A stretch of 64,000 nt of DNA from Ipomoea triloba (Eukaryota; Streptophyta; Magnoliopsida; Solanales; Convolvulaceae): contig NC_044918.1 of NCBI RefSeq assembly GCF_003576645.1, forward strand, positions 22,411,393 through 22,475,392. Reading direction: 5' to 3'. Numbering within the stretch: the stretch's first letter is position 1; each line of letters starts with the position of its first letter. The notes under the pieces are model-generated. The model ran no database searches. It saw only the letters and a program-made list of their open reading frames with translations, and was not told the DNA's origin. Both the position numbers and the translations under genes were made by a program. Positions 33,091-45,800 of the stretch are shown here, piece by piece.

Positions 33091-33480
33091 TCTTCTTCAA
33101 AAAGATTTGTATCTCAAACACCCACTCGTCGAATTCGAGGAAAAATTAAAATTTTCCCTCAATTCTCGTCCAAAATCATTTCTTGGAATTGGAATGGGGG
33201 GGCGGATCCATCATTCTTAACTCTTCTTTCAATTTCCCCTCCTGATCCGAGAGAAAGAAAGAGAAAGAAGAATCAAGAGAATTGTGAAAGGGAGAGGGAA
33301 GAAACTTAAAGAAGAAATTTGGAGAGAGATCGATATTGATCGATTCCGAAGAACCAAAGGGAGCGCCCTTTTTCACTGAAAAAGAGGTTCTTTTCTTCTC
33401 CTTGGTCTTTCTATGAGGTGGCCTGATACAATCATACAAACAAGGATCACCGTTCAACTTAGAAGCCCGTCCCTCCATCT
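33091..33480 (-). promoter_or_regulatory. Probable 5' leader of the SINA gene, with long upstream ORF
   Basis: Upstream of the start the minus strand is pyrimidine-rich (33236-33300, CTTTCTTTCTCTC type), as is usual for plant 5' leaders. An upstream open frame of 100 codons (33478-33176; begins MEGRASKLNGDPCLYD) ends before the main ATG. Without transcript data I cannot say whether it is transcribed or whether it limits translation. Confidence 0.4.
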
Positions 33481-34070
33481 AACGGCCATCATAATTTATT
33501 CCCCTTTGCCTCTTTTCCCTCACATTTAGAGGTTTATGAATTATGATGTATTATTATTAATTTCAGTTTGTTTATTAAAACATCTCAACAATTATTATTA
33601 TTTTTAGTAAAACGGATAACTGGATAAGTCGCTTGCCTGTTTGTTTCTTTATGAATAATAATAATAATAATAATCAAATTGAAAAAAAAAAAAAAACATG
33701 TTTTATGTAGCACTTACGTAGAAGGACATAAAGTTAAGAGAATTTTTCGGTAAATCAAAGTATTACCTTTTAAACAATAATATAGGATTACAAAAATATA
33801 AAATTGATTTATGTGTTTGGTTAATTAATTTGCTATAATGTCTTCAATATATATATGAATTAAATTTATTTTTTTGTCTTAGATTTTAAGTGACAGTTCA
33901 TTTAAATTATTTTTTTTATCAGAACATCCACTTTTTGTCATAGCATTATTGTAGTATGACCATTTGTGTCCTTTATCAACAAAACATTTTAAATATCATT
34001 AAATACGATGACATTTCGGTCTTCAATTATGAATTTTAAAAAGAAAATAAATATAAAAAATATAGCGATT
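33481..34070. other. Gene-free AT-rich spacer upstream of the SINA gene
   Basis: This would contain the promoter. I see AT-rich DNA with short (AAT)n (33655-33672) and poly-A tracts and no recognisable element. Confidence 0.4.
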
Positions 34071-36805
34071 TTTTTTTTTGAACACAAACACTATCTTTCA
34101 TTAGGTAATAGGGAACTCAAAGGTACAAGTTGGAGGCTCAAAGAGCCAATACCTAGAGTCTCTATACAAAAACGTGGATTTGGCCAACTCATGGGCCTGA
34201 GTATTCCTAGCCCTAGCTACAAATTTTATGGACACATGATTGAGCAAAGCCATGATCGCCTTGCATTCCTTTGTGATTACACCAGCATAGGAGCGGTCAT
34301 CGACATGGCTATTTAGGCTATTACACGCATTCATGCAGTCCAAAAAAATTGTAACCGAACCCCAACCTTGGCCTTTAATCCATGATAGTGTCTCTTTGAT
34401 TGCCCAAAGTTCAGCAAGTAGGGATCCATGCAGCATATTCTCATACCTGCACGGGCCCCTACATATTGATTTACGTTATTTTGAGCAATAGCACCATAGC
34501 CAGCCAAACCTTGTACTTCAAACAAGGCTGCATCAACGAAGCATCGCAGACTAGAACCAAGTTGACACTGTTCATTCCTTATGGTTGGTATTAATGCTTT
34601 TTTTTTAGCTTGAGCCTCTTGCCATGATCTTATCCAACATTTAGCTTGGTGCCATATCTTATTAGCATTGAACGGTTTGGTTGTTCCATACCAGATCGTT
34701 TTTTGCGCACCAGATAAACCAAATGATCACTGCCACCTTTCGCATGGTGTCGATATCTATTTTCCATATTTGCCTCAAGAAAGCTCGTAAAACCCATTGT
34801 CGCTAAGCTAAGAGGGATGCCTGCTGCTGCCCATACATCGGATACTACTATACATTCGAGAAAGATGTGGGACATCGTCTCCTCCTCATTGCCGCATAGG
34901 GGGGCATTCGACCTGCACCTCGACTCTTCTTTTTTGTAGTGTAGTGCGGATAGGCAGAATTTCCTTTGCACATCTCTATAGAAGATTCCGAATTTTGGGC
35001 GCCACATCTACGCTCCACAGTTTCTTCCAGGATTTGAAGCAACTGCTCTCCGGTGTCGAGTTTTTAACACTCTGTATCCGTTGCGTACTGAATAGCAACC
35101 TCGCATTTCATACCTCCAATACCATTCATTTGACAAGCTCGGGTTAACCAGTGTTTTTATTATACGCTCTATGTCAGTAGGATCAAAGAGGTTTCTGAGT
35201 AGAGACATGTTCCACCCCTCATCACCCGGAAGTAGGAGAACTGGGACATGTTGATCCCTGTATGATTCATTGCAGGGCGTTATTAGCTCTAGGTTGCTGC
35301 GGTCATGTAACTATGGCACCGACCAAATTTTTGTTTGGTTCGCATCTCCAATCCTTTTCGCTAAACCCCGGTTGATGAGCTCCTTTCCTGCAAGTATGTT
35401 ACGCCACACGAAGCTTGGATTATTCCCGGGTGAAGCCTCCAAAATAGAACCCTGCAGGAAATACCTGGCTTTGAACAATCTGGAAATCAGTGCATCTGGA
35501 TTTGTGAGTATCCTCTATAGCTGTTTTGCCAATAAAGCTTTATTAAAATCTCTCAACCTCTTGAAACCGAGACCGCCTTTGCCTTTAGGCTCTGCTAGTC
35601 GTTCCCAGGACAACCAATGCATTCCCCCATTACTGCTAGCTCCCCCCTCCCACCAATATTTATTCATAACCTTTTGCAGAGTGTCGCACAGAGACTCCGG
35701 GAGGAGAAACACACTCATTGAGTATGTTGGGAGGGCTTGGGTTACGCTTTTAAGTAAAGTTTCCTTTCCAGCTCTAGATAGCAACTTCTTTTGCCAAGAG
35801 CAAATTCGTTACCTGAGCTTTTGATCAATATAGTTAAAAACTTCCCTTTTATTTCTTTCAATAACCGATGGCAGTCCGAGGTACTTCCCAAAATCTGCAG
35901 CCTCTGGAACAGATTGTTGACTTATGGAGATTAATCTTCTGGCATGAGACTTGATCGTATACTTCTAAACACCTTTTCATCGTTGCTGCTTCCTCAATAT
36001 TCGCTTTGAACAGTAACAGACAGTCAGCTGCAAACATAAGGTGAGTCACGGACGGAGCGCCCCTGGCAATCTTGCAACCATGGATGCTACCCGTTCTTTC
36101 TACTTCTCTGATCATTGCTGACAGACCCTCCGCTCATAGTATGAACAAATATGATGAGAGGGGTCTCCTTGGTGCAACCCACGCGAGGGAATGGTTGGTC
36201 CAATAAGACCTTCGTTGACCTTGAAATTGTACTCTGTCGACTCTACGCATAATCCAACCTGGGGTACATCTGCCTCTTGACCATGTGAACGGGTAACCCT
36301 GCATGCCTATATCGATCAAGTCGCAATCACGCAGAGCTTGATTAAAACCTTCAATTAGAGCATTCGGGTGCTGCCGTGGTCCTCGTTTCTCAAACTGCAT
36401 AGCAAGATCATTAAAATCGCCCAGAGCCAACCAAGGAAGTTCATACTTATTTTTGAGAGATTGGAGGAGGTTTCAAGAGCTTGTTCGATTCTGTATTTTC
36501 TGGGAAATCATAGAAACCGGTCAAGCGCCACACTTTAGAATTTGGTACAGATATTTTGACGTCGATGTGGTTCTTTGAGTAGCTTATGAGACTGGCAGAG
36601 TTCCTTATCTTCCATAGCAGAGCGATTCCACCGCTAAGCCCTGAACTGTCTACGAGGAATAAACCATCCAAGCCAAGTTTTATTCGCAAGCTTTCAGCGT
36701 GTGATCTGTGGACCTTCAATTCCATTAAGAAGACAAAGAGGGGATGTTTTCTAGACACCACGTCCATTATTTCTCGAACTGTATTCAACTTGTTTCATTC
36801 TTACG
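34071..36805 (-). pseudogene. L1-like LINE relic with RNase H domain
   Basis: Reading leftwards, there is an endonuclease (36788-36180: TVREIMDVVSRKHP, LSGGIALLWK, MALGDFNDLAM, GYPFTWSRG). A deletion has removed most of the RT palm, leaving FAADCLLLF at about 36050, where the catalytic DD pair has become AD. RT thumb-like sequence follows (35784-35515: [34 protein letters not shown]), then a zf-RVT region (35208-34848: CYSVRNGYRVL, CGNEEETMSHIFLEC). Last is a plant-type RNase H (34440-34140: LLAELWAIKETLSW, FLDCMNACNSLN). It ends in poly-A (poly-T at 34071-34080 on plus). Frameshifts and stops throughout. Apparent plus-strand frames here are antisense shadows. Confidence 0.85.
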
Positions 36806-36810
36806 CGGTT

Positions 36811-37828
36811 AGAATTTGATGGGGTATATTGATGGTACTATGTCATGCCCTCCCTCTATTGTTGCTGTCGGTTCCTCTTTTGCAGTTGGAGATCCGTCGG
36901 TTACTGCTGCCACGCAATCCAATCCTGCCTACGCCGTTTGATATCTTTGTTTTATTATTAGAAAGACTCTACGTTTATTTACTTACTAGTATATGTGGAT
37001 GATATTCTTGTTATGAGAAGCGATCTGGATTTGGTGAATCTCTTGTTTCTAAGTTGTCTGACTATACGATAATCTAGTGGATTGTTACTCTCATAGCGTC
37101 GTTATATGACTAATATATTAAGGTGTGCAGGCATGGCAGATTGTAAACCATTGGCCACACCTATTCCTGTTTCACGTGTGGAGCCTGTGTTTGAATCTAC
37201 ATATTGAGTTGTATGATGATCCCACACAGTACCGCAGTCTAGTTGGGGCATTGTACGTAGTATTTGACTATTACACGTCCTGACTTGTCCTTCGCAATGA
37301 ATCAGCTTTGTCAGCACATGCATGCCCCCACAGTCATGCATTGGGCTCAACTTAAACGTGTGTTGAGGTATGTTAAAGGCAATATTGATTTTGGTTTGCA
37401 ACTTTGCATATATGCAAGTTTGTGGCAAATGATCTTCATAGTTTCTCGAACTCTAATTAAGCTGGGTGTCCTGAAGATCGTAAGTTCACAAGTGATTTTG
37501 TTGTGTTTCTTGGTTCAAATCTTGTATCTTGAATTTGTAAGAAACAAAGAACTGTGGCTCGGTCCTCAACTGAAGCTAAATATAAGGCTCTAGCTAATGT
37601 GTGTGCTGGGCGATTTGGATTGTATCTTTACTGCAATACTGCGTTAGATTGGTGTTGCTAATATTCATGTTCCCAATTTGTGGTGTGATAATCATGGTAC
37701 GTGCTACCTACATGTGTGCAAATCCTATATTCCATGCCCAAACCAAACATGTAAAAATTGATTATCATTTTGTTCATGATAGAGTGGTTGTTGGTGATAT
37801 TCAAGTTAATTTTATTTCCAGTTGAGAA
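36811..37828 (+). pseudogene. Ty1/copia relic with internal deletion (gag joined to RT-RNase H)
   Basis: At 36815-36945 the frame reads NLMGYIDGTMSCPPS and SNPAYAV then a stop where copia Gag has Trp; this is the UBN2-type gag start. Directly after it, 36975-37060 encodes LLVYVDDILVM, the catalytic YVDD box of RT. Protease, integrase and most of RT are therefore deleted. The frame continues with [54 protein letters not shown] and RNase H fragments ([13 protein letters not shown], HAQTKHVKIDYHFVHDRV), broken by frameshifts. No LTR is recognised. It abuts the LINE relic at about 36808. Confidence 0.8.
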
Positions 37829-38824
37829 GTGTCCCGGTGAGAAGGCGACCCTTCGCCTTCTCTTCTCTTTCTCCATGACCAACGACAGTTCGCCAGTTTC
37901 TGTTTTGCCTGAAATTTTTGCCGGAGAGTGGCCTGATCTTTAATGACTTGTTACTGGTTGTTAGGCTTCATTGCTTCAAAATGAATTGTTCATGTGTGTA
38001 ATTGCACCTTTAAAAAGTTAAATGGGTTAATTGACTTTTTAACTAAAGTTTGAGGGTCTATTTGACCATTTTCCCTACTAATATCACTAACTTAATATCA
38101 CTAACTAAGACCCGTTCCAAAACCATCGTTGACCTTGGTTGGACACACAAAATTAGGAGGATGTATTTAATGTATCAATTAAGTTTCATTATTGCTCATA
38201 ATGTGTATAATTTTTTAAAAATATATATATATAAGTGCATGGTTTTTAAAGAGTGTTTGCTAAGTAAAATAATAAATTTTGTCTTTTCAAGAAAAGATCA
38301 TTTTTACATGACATTTCAATTTTAAAACAATGACAATTTTTTCTAGACAAAATAGAGTAATGTAAGAGTCCACACAATAATTAATTACAAAAGATCTAAT
38401 TAATAATGACCGGTGATGTAGTGAATATTAAAGAGTGGATTCGATAGGGAGGTGTGTCATCAGTTAATTGTAAAATGGCAAGATAATTTATTTATAAACA
38501 TTTTCCAATTATAACAGATTTTGCAACATATATTAGTGAAATATAAATTGGTAGAAGACATTTGAAAAGAATTTTAATAACATATATTAGTGAAATATAA
38601 ATTGGTAGAAGACATTTGAAATATAATCATTTGGATAAGTTGTAGTCACCAAAATTGAGAATGATGCTCATGAAGTCATGTGTGAACATAAAACTTGAAA
38701 AAAGAAGTAAACGTGGTCAACATTATCCACAATTTGCCACAATCTGCGCCTAACTAAGAGTCAACAACGTGAAACCAACCTAAAATTCTTCCAATGGGTC
38801 CACGGGGTTCTGGAATAATCGATA
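37829..38824. other. Gene-free spacer
   Basis: AT-rich sequence without a recognisable gene. A direct duplication of about 54-bp periodicity is the only structure that I can point to (see 38525-38622). Confidence 0.4.
38525..38622 (+). repeat. 54-bp tandem duplication
   Basis: AACATATATTAGTGAAATAT through GAAGACATTTGAAA occurs at 38525 and again at 38579. The two copies are identical over about 44 bases. Confidence 0.85.
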
Positions 38825-41166
38825 TCTATACTATATATAAAAGCATTATCCTCCTCTAGAATTTTCCCGCCCAAATGTAGGGGTACTGTAGTAATTATTC
38901 AATCATATTTATTATAATATATATGCTAATAATAACTAATAATTGTAATTGGCAAGTCCCATGTAAATTAAATCAAATATTTATTATATTTTATTTTCAA
39001 ATCATTTCCAACCAATTCTCAAATAGTAATAACTACTAACACGAATTGTTTGCTTACATAGTATTATTTTATTAAAGTAATTTGTTCATTAAATCGTAAC
39101 AAATACTAGCATATTAATGTCACTTATACACGGTAATGTATGTGCAATAAAATTGGTAATATTTATATATACACGAAAATTTTCTTCAAAAAAATACGTA
39201 GTATATATATATATACACAAAGATCACGTCCATAAAGTCATCATTTATTAGTAGAAAATTAAATTAAGAATATGATATATTATTGTAATTGAAAATTAAA
39301 TCAAGAATATAACATATTATTGGAATTTAAAATTACAAAATAATATCTATTAATTATAAATTAATTTGTTCATTAATCGTAACAAATATTTTCAATCATA
39401 TTATATTATATATATGCTATCAAAAAAATACACGAATTACGAATTCTGCCTGATATACAAAAATTACGAATGCCAACTATATTATATTATATATATGCTA
39501 ATATATTACGAATGTCAATCATATTATATATAATAATCTATACTATATATAAAAGCATTATCCTCCTCCAGAATTTCTCCGCCCAAACGTAGAGGTATTT
39601 TAGTAATATGGTAATTATTATTATTATAGAATAATATTAATGATAGAATAATATTAATTATAATTGATTATTAGTAATTATAGTAATTATTATGATAGAA
39701 TGATGGAATAAGAATAATATTAATTATAATCTATACCATAGAAAAAAAGGAAAACATTCTACATCATCAATAATAAAGGCATATTTTAAACAATATTAAA
39801 GGAAATTAAAAAAGGAACGAAATTAAAAATGAAACGAAAATATTTCAATAATAATATTCTACATCATCAATTAAAAATGAAACGGAAATTAGGTAAATAT
39901 TACTACGTAATTCTTTTCAGTTTCCCTAGATAAGGTTTCCTAATATTAATTTACACATAATAATCAGCACTAATAATTAAAAAAAAACAGAAGAACGGCC
40001 GGAGACGTCTATTTTTATATTATTATTATTAGTATTATTATTATTTAATTCTTTTAATTAAAATTATGTAAAAATTTTATTTTAAAATTAGTAACCGCCA
40101 TGTAATCACAATTGTAGGTAAATAGGTGGACCTTTTTTTTTTTTTTTGAAAATGTGTCAATTTGTACTTAATTGCATGAGTTTATGCAATTTAGGGATCC
40201 AATTGCATTCTTTTTGAGTTCGATGGCCTAATTGCAATTTTGTGTGTAGTTCAGTGGCTTATTTGACCATTATTTCATTCCCCGCCCAGACTTTTGTAGT
40301 CAATTAATTAAATATTTTATTGGTCAAATAATTAATAAAGCTTATTTGTTAAGAAAATGTAAAATAAAAATTAACTAATATCTATTAATTGATTATATGT
40401 ATACTCACGTATCAACACTATTAATAAAAGTAAAATCATTTATCGAAAAAAGAAAAGGATATTACTAATTGACTGAAAATTATTTAAAAACTTTAATAAT
40501 TAATTATACTTTCCTTTTGAAAACTTTAAGTTATTTAAACTTTAAAAAAATTAATTGAACATGGGTTGTTAGATTTTTACAATAATCAAAATTAATTCAT
40601 TCAAATATGGAGGAGGAAGATAAAACTAAATGCAATATGGTGAAAATGAATATTAGTGTAATTGACTAATAATAATTGCCTAATAATTATTATGGTAATT
40701 AAGCTAAGCATTGGCCGTTGAATTTATTTTTATAATAATTATAATTAATTTATTTCTCATTTTCTCATATTTATTTTAGTAATAATATAATTATATAAGT
40801 CATACTACTTATAGATCTTTTAAAGATAATTTTAGACAAACAAGTCATATATTATTCAATTAATTGAGTAATACTTTTGTACTAATCTTATAATCAAATA
40901 AATGTACACGTTCAATATTAGAATTTTTTATAATTTCATATTTATTTTTATTATCTCAATATATAATAAAAAAATTTATCCACGCACGGGTAATAGGACA
41001 ATTATTTGTTCTAATTCAAACCAGGAAAACATCATAAAACATAATTGATCCAATCAATTTCATCAATTGCGCTATATAATATTCGATGTTATAATATATA
41101 TAATTGTATATTGATTCAAATATTATAACAAATCCATTCCGTGCAACGCACGGGTGAAGATACTAG
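38825..41166 (+). mobile_element. Helitron (non-autonomous), plus orientation
   Basis: It begins TCTATACTATATATAAAAGC at 38825 after A and ends GATACTAG at 41166 before T. The hairpin CCGTGC-AAC-GCACGG (41138-41152) lies 11 bases from the end. There are no Rep or helicase motifs. Close to the minus-strand Helitron at 20762-24830 in end sequence, so both belong to one family. A second complete 5' terminus at 39537 shows nesting. Confidence 0.8.
39537..40996 (+). mobile_element. Second Helitron nested in the first (3' end degenerate)
   Basis: TCTATACTATATATAAAAGC recurs at 39537, followed by ATTATCCTCCTCCAGAATTT, near-identical to the outer 5' end. A damaged 3' hairpin, ATCCACGCACGGG, at about 40978-40990 lacks its left stem and a clean CTRR. 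A further start-like TCTATACCATAG lies at 39730. Boundaries are uncertain. Confidence 0.5.
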
Positions 41167-42027
41167 TATTATCAAATAATATATATTCAGTATATAAATA
41201 ATATATTTTTAGTATATTAAAAATATATATTATATTCAAAAAATATATATTATTTGAGTACTAAAAATACATTATTTTGTATAATGTACATTTAGTGCAC
41301 AAATAATATTATTTTTTTTACAAATAATATATTTTTAGTACATTAAAAATGTATTTTTTGTTATGTTCCATATAACATTGTGTGGACCATAATTTGTCAA
41401 ATTGTTGACTCCTGTACTAGTTTTCTTGAGTAAAGACAACCTTTTGGTCCAAAGAAGTAATTGTTACGTTGCGATACAGATACATACAGACATACAGTAG
41501 ATGTTGAGAGTTGATAATTAATTGTTTTGCAAAAGAATCATATTACATGGGTCAAAAATTTTTACCATTTAATCTGACGTTGTAATATAAATATATTTAC
41601 TTTTTAATATAGGGTAATCTTAGTTAATTCATGATAATCAATGAATATAAAGTTTTATTATCATGTTGTAAAAAAAAAATTGGCGAAAATTTTGTCCAAA
41701 AATTTCAGTAATAAACTCATAAATAAATTAATACGATAGTAACACATTATATAATAAACATTAGAGATTTTTGCAAGAGAACGTGATATTGTTTATCAAT
41801 TCTCAAGCTTAGGTCTAGTAAAAACAACGCATACTTATACCACGAACAATTATTCACGTAACAAGATAAATTCCTCATACATGCTCATTTTTAATATATT
41901 GTAAATTCATTCTTAATGTTTATTAAAATTAAATACTCCGTATATAACAAAATATAATGAATCTACTAAAAATAACCTTGTAGTATACTAGAAATGAGCT
42001 TGTATTAGAGTTCACCTTACAAACTAG
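41167..42027. other. Gene-free AT-rich spacer
   Basis: No gene seen. 41170-41350 has repeated AAATAATATATTTTTAGTA units and ends in ATTGTGTGGACCATAATTTG, one end of a TIR/tandem-array type element whose other end is not found. Confidence 0.4.
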
Positions 42028-42502
42028 CAATTCTTATACCATGGACCATGGAAATCTTGCATTGTAGACCCTAATCCAAAAATTGTGTCTCTGCAATTGA
42101 TATATCTTATACTTACAATAAATAGTTTATGTGCCTACGGACACAAAATATTTTACATTAACTATAAATGTATAACATGTTAACTATATATGCATAACAT
42201 GATAACTATAGACACAATATAATATGTTAACTGCAAACACATATATTTTAAAATATTATGTATCCACAGTTAATATATTATGTGTCTGCGGTTACCATGT
42301 TATGTGTTTATAGTTGACATGTTATGTGTCTTAAATTTATTTAGATGTTATATGTCTGTAGTTAACATAACATATTATGTGCTTCAATTTATTTACACAC
42401 ATATAAAGGTACAAAATATGTCAACCGTAGACATAATCTAAAAGTTATTTTGGACCAATGTCTACAATGCAAGATTAGCACTGATCCATGGTATAATTTA
42501 CC
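42028..42502. mobile_element. TIR/tandem-array element (475 bp, 9-bp TSD) downstream of CLPX
   Basis: The left end has TATACCATGGACCATGG and ATCTTGCATTGTAGACC. The inverted right end reads GGTAAATTATACCATGG and ATCTTGCATTGTAGACAT, so the paired ends reach about 50 bp. Flanks are ACAAACTAG (42019-42027) and ACAAAGTAG (42503-42511), 9 bp with one mismatch. The interior is composed of TTAACATATTATGTGTCTGC-like units, in one orientation on the left half and inverted on the right. No coding. Confidence 0.8.
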
Positions 42503-42849
42503 ACAAAGTAGACCCCAAGGTGCACAATATAAATTGCTTAGTAATAAAATTCCCCCAACAATAACAAATATAAACAAAAGAGATCATACGAAAGGTGAAA
42601 TATATCCTATATTATTTCAAGGAAAAGACCACAGAGGAGGTAGTCATAGTTCATTCCACCACATTGTTTCACCTATCTAGATGAATGAATGAGCTGATGA
42701 TGATAACACTATCAATTAGTCCAATGTGGTAAAGGCCTGAGAGAAAAATAGCATTACAACACAGCCTAATTGCTTTTTGGAATTCAGATATTAGATACTA
42801 TACACAGATGAGAATGGTAATAGATCTCGAGGTGCGTGGCAGGTGGTGT

Positions 42850-45800
42850 CTACAAAGCAACAATAGAAGGAAGATCTCGTTCCACCTCGATATCAGCCTC
42901 AGACCCCTCCACAATTTTCTGCGGTGCGACATAAAGGTATTAGCGAAATCATTAGGTAGCATGCCCAATAGAATACTCAATCTGGCACGGTTGGACATAC
43001 CTTGGGTTCGTTTTGTTTATTTCCTGAAAGATAGCAGTCCAACGCCCCCTTACCATAAAGGATTTTGGCCCCACATCCACGCCCCTCGTGTCCTACAGCC
43101 TCATCGTCAACTATAACAGCATCTATTACATTATCACCGGACCTGACATCAGGGATCTGTACAACACAAAAAGGAATTTATCTCATATAAAGAATATGAG
43201 TTTGTCAAATAAGGGTGGAGCAGATTGGGTGAGCCCATTATACAAGGGTAGATGCCTATAAATACATTGGTTGAGCAAATTATTCTGTGAACCTGGGTCC
43301 ACCTTGCAAGGTGAACCCATACACAATTTACATACTAAATGTTCACAATTTACCTTTTAAAAATTCACAATTTGTATACTACAAACACACAATGTTAACA
43401 TATATGTAATTGATTACCTTGTTTTGTATTCACAAGTTCATTTCAAATACTGCAATCAATTCCAATACTAAAAATACACAATTTAATCTTTTTAAAATTT
43501 AGTATAGTTGTTATGTGTTTTGATTTAGAAACACAATTTACATTCTGGAAGTTCACAATTCCAAAACTAAAAATATATAATTCAATGTCGGTTAGGACCA
43601 GGGTCCACCTTGCAAGGTGGACCTAGTCCATGGTATAACAACTCTATTGGTTGTATCTCTAGGTGTTGTATCACCATCACAATTAATAAAAGAATAGTTT
43701 CAGTCCCGTGTGTAGGCACATTGCCGAACCATGTAAATTTTGCCTTATTTACTTTTCTGTCATTGTTATTGTTTCTTGTTCTTGTTAATCTCAACATTAT
43801 CCCAATTCACCATTTCCGAGATTGAATTCACTTCATCTTGACTTGACAGTGCTCATTCTAATCGGAAGTTAAATGGGTGCAAAAAGATGAAGCATTGCAT
43901 ACCTCATACATAGCATCCATCAAAATACTTTCCAATATGGATCTCAATCCACGGGCTCCTGTATTCTTAGTGATTGCCTTCCTAGCTATTGATCTCAAAG
44001 CATCTTCGGTGAAATGCAGTTTTACCTGATAAGCGAGCAGTAGTATAGTCGTAAAATAAATGTACTCACGAAAGAACAAAGAAGGTGCAAATGGTCGACA
44101 TTAAAAGGTGGAGTTCTGATGTCTAGAGAAAACTAAGACCATGAGTAAAAAAACATACATTATTCATTTGGAACATTTTTTTGTATTGCTTCCCAAGTGC
44201 ATTTTTTGGCTCTGTTAAAACCTGGAAAAGAAAAGTATAAAGTGGAAGTAAATAAAATTTTAAAAGGATAGTTATATCAATGCATGCACAATTATAAGAT
44301 TTTTATTGATAAGAGGGACAGCAATTACAATATAGAGAGGAGTCCTCGCAACAATTATAAAGTGGAAGTAAATAAAAAAAAAATATTTTAAAAGGGGAAA
44401 ACTCCACTTTTTGTCTCCCTTCTTTCACCGTCTTTAAGGTCGAAACCCTTATGAAAAATCATCCACTTTTGGTCCCTTAAGTTCCAAAAACCCTAATGAT
44501 TATCATATTCCTCCAATGAACATTACGTGATAATCAAGTTAGAAGATTCTTACTTGCATGAAAAAGGAGAACTTATCATTCTTTCAAAGGACAGACACAT
44601 ATCTACTAAAGAAATCAACCATTACATGTTCTTATCCAAGCTATAGCTCATAAATCCTTAAGGACACAAGCTTTCACATAAATTATGCATGAAACTGAAT
44701 TAGAAGACTAAAATATTAATCTCACTACCATGGTTCTTCTAAGTATCTACAAATTGATTGATTTTGAATAATTAATTCAACAACTCCACCATGGATCTTA
44801 TTGCATGTCATATTAGGATCAATTGCCTTGATTTTTTGTTTTTATATTTTTAAAACCTTTAATCCAATTATAGGGTCATACATAACCAAACAGCAATATT
44901 GGTAATAATTCCAATTCCACCTTACTTCCAAACATGCAAAATACTTTCACCAAAACCCATTCCAATTACCAAGTATTTGATTTCCATTCCGATTCCGATT
45001 CCCATGTTCGAACCAAACACACCCTAAGTCTGCATTCTCAACAAATAAGATTGTTGGAGATCCTTTAGTGCCAACTACAAAAACACTCCATTACTGATAC
45101 AAGCATGCATGTATAATCTCAAAAGACTCTAGAAGTCCTACATAGAAATCATCCAAACACAAGTAAGAAGGATTCAAAATTTCTTAAAGAAAGTTGAGCC
45201 CCTATAGCTATCACTATAAGGTTCTCAATTTGATAATGTAGATTTGGATTAGTGAACTTCATTTCAATTTTTCTTCAATCCAAAGAGCAAATTATTACAT
45301 CTTAAATAGCATCATTGCAAGCTATCGATTTCAGAAAATAATTAGTATTACCTGCACAAGTTGATCCTCAGTAAGAGCAGTTAAACTAACAAGGATGGGA
45401 AATCGTCCAACAAACTCCGGTATCAAACCATAGGAAATTAAGTCACTACTTTCAACCTGCAGACCAGAAATCATATGGTATTACAATATTTATGAAAAAC
45501 AAATTATAAATCACTGGCATGGAACGAATAAGCATGCCACAAAATCTTCAGATAGATATTCTATATACAATAGGACCAATGCTACCCCTGTATTAAAAAT
45601 GTAAAGCAATATTGATGTTTAGGAAAACATTTTTTATAAGTTAATTTAAATATAATAAGAAAATATTCCCAAGGCAGTTACAAGTGCTTTTTTTTTTTTA
45701 ATATTATTTGAAAAAATTGGGCATACCTAACAATAATTCATGGATAAGAAAGTTTTCACACATGTAAAGTCTGTAGCTAATATCTATAGTTTTAATAGAG

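Noticed and set aside
35270..35824. 184-codon open frame on the plus strand
   Set aside because: It is antisense to the LINE reverse transcriptase region, which carries recognisable protein motifs on the minus strand.
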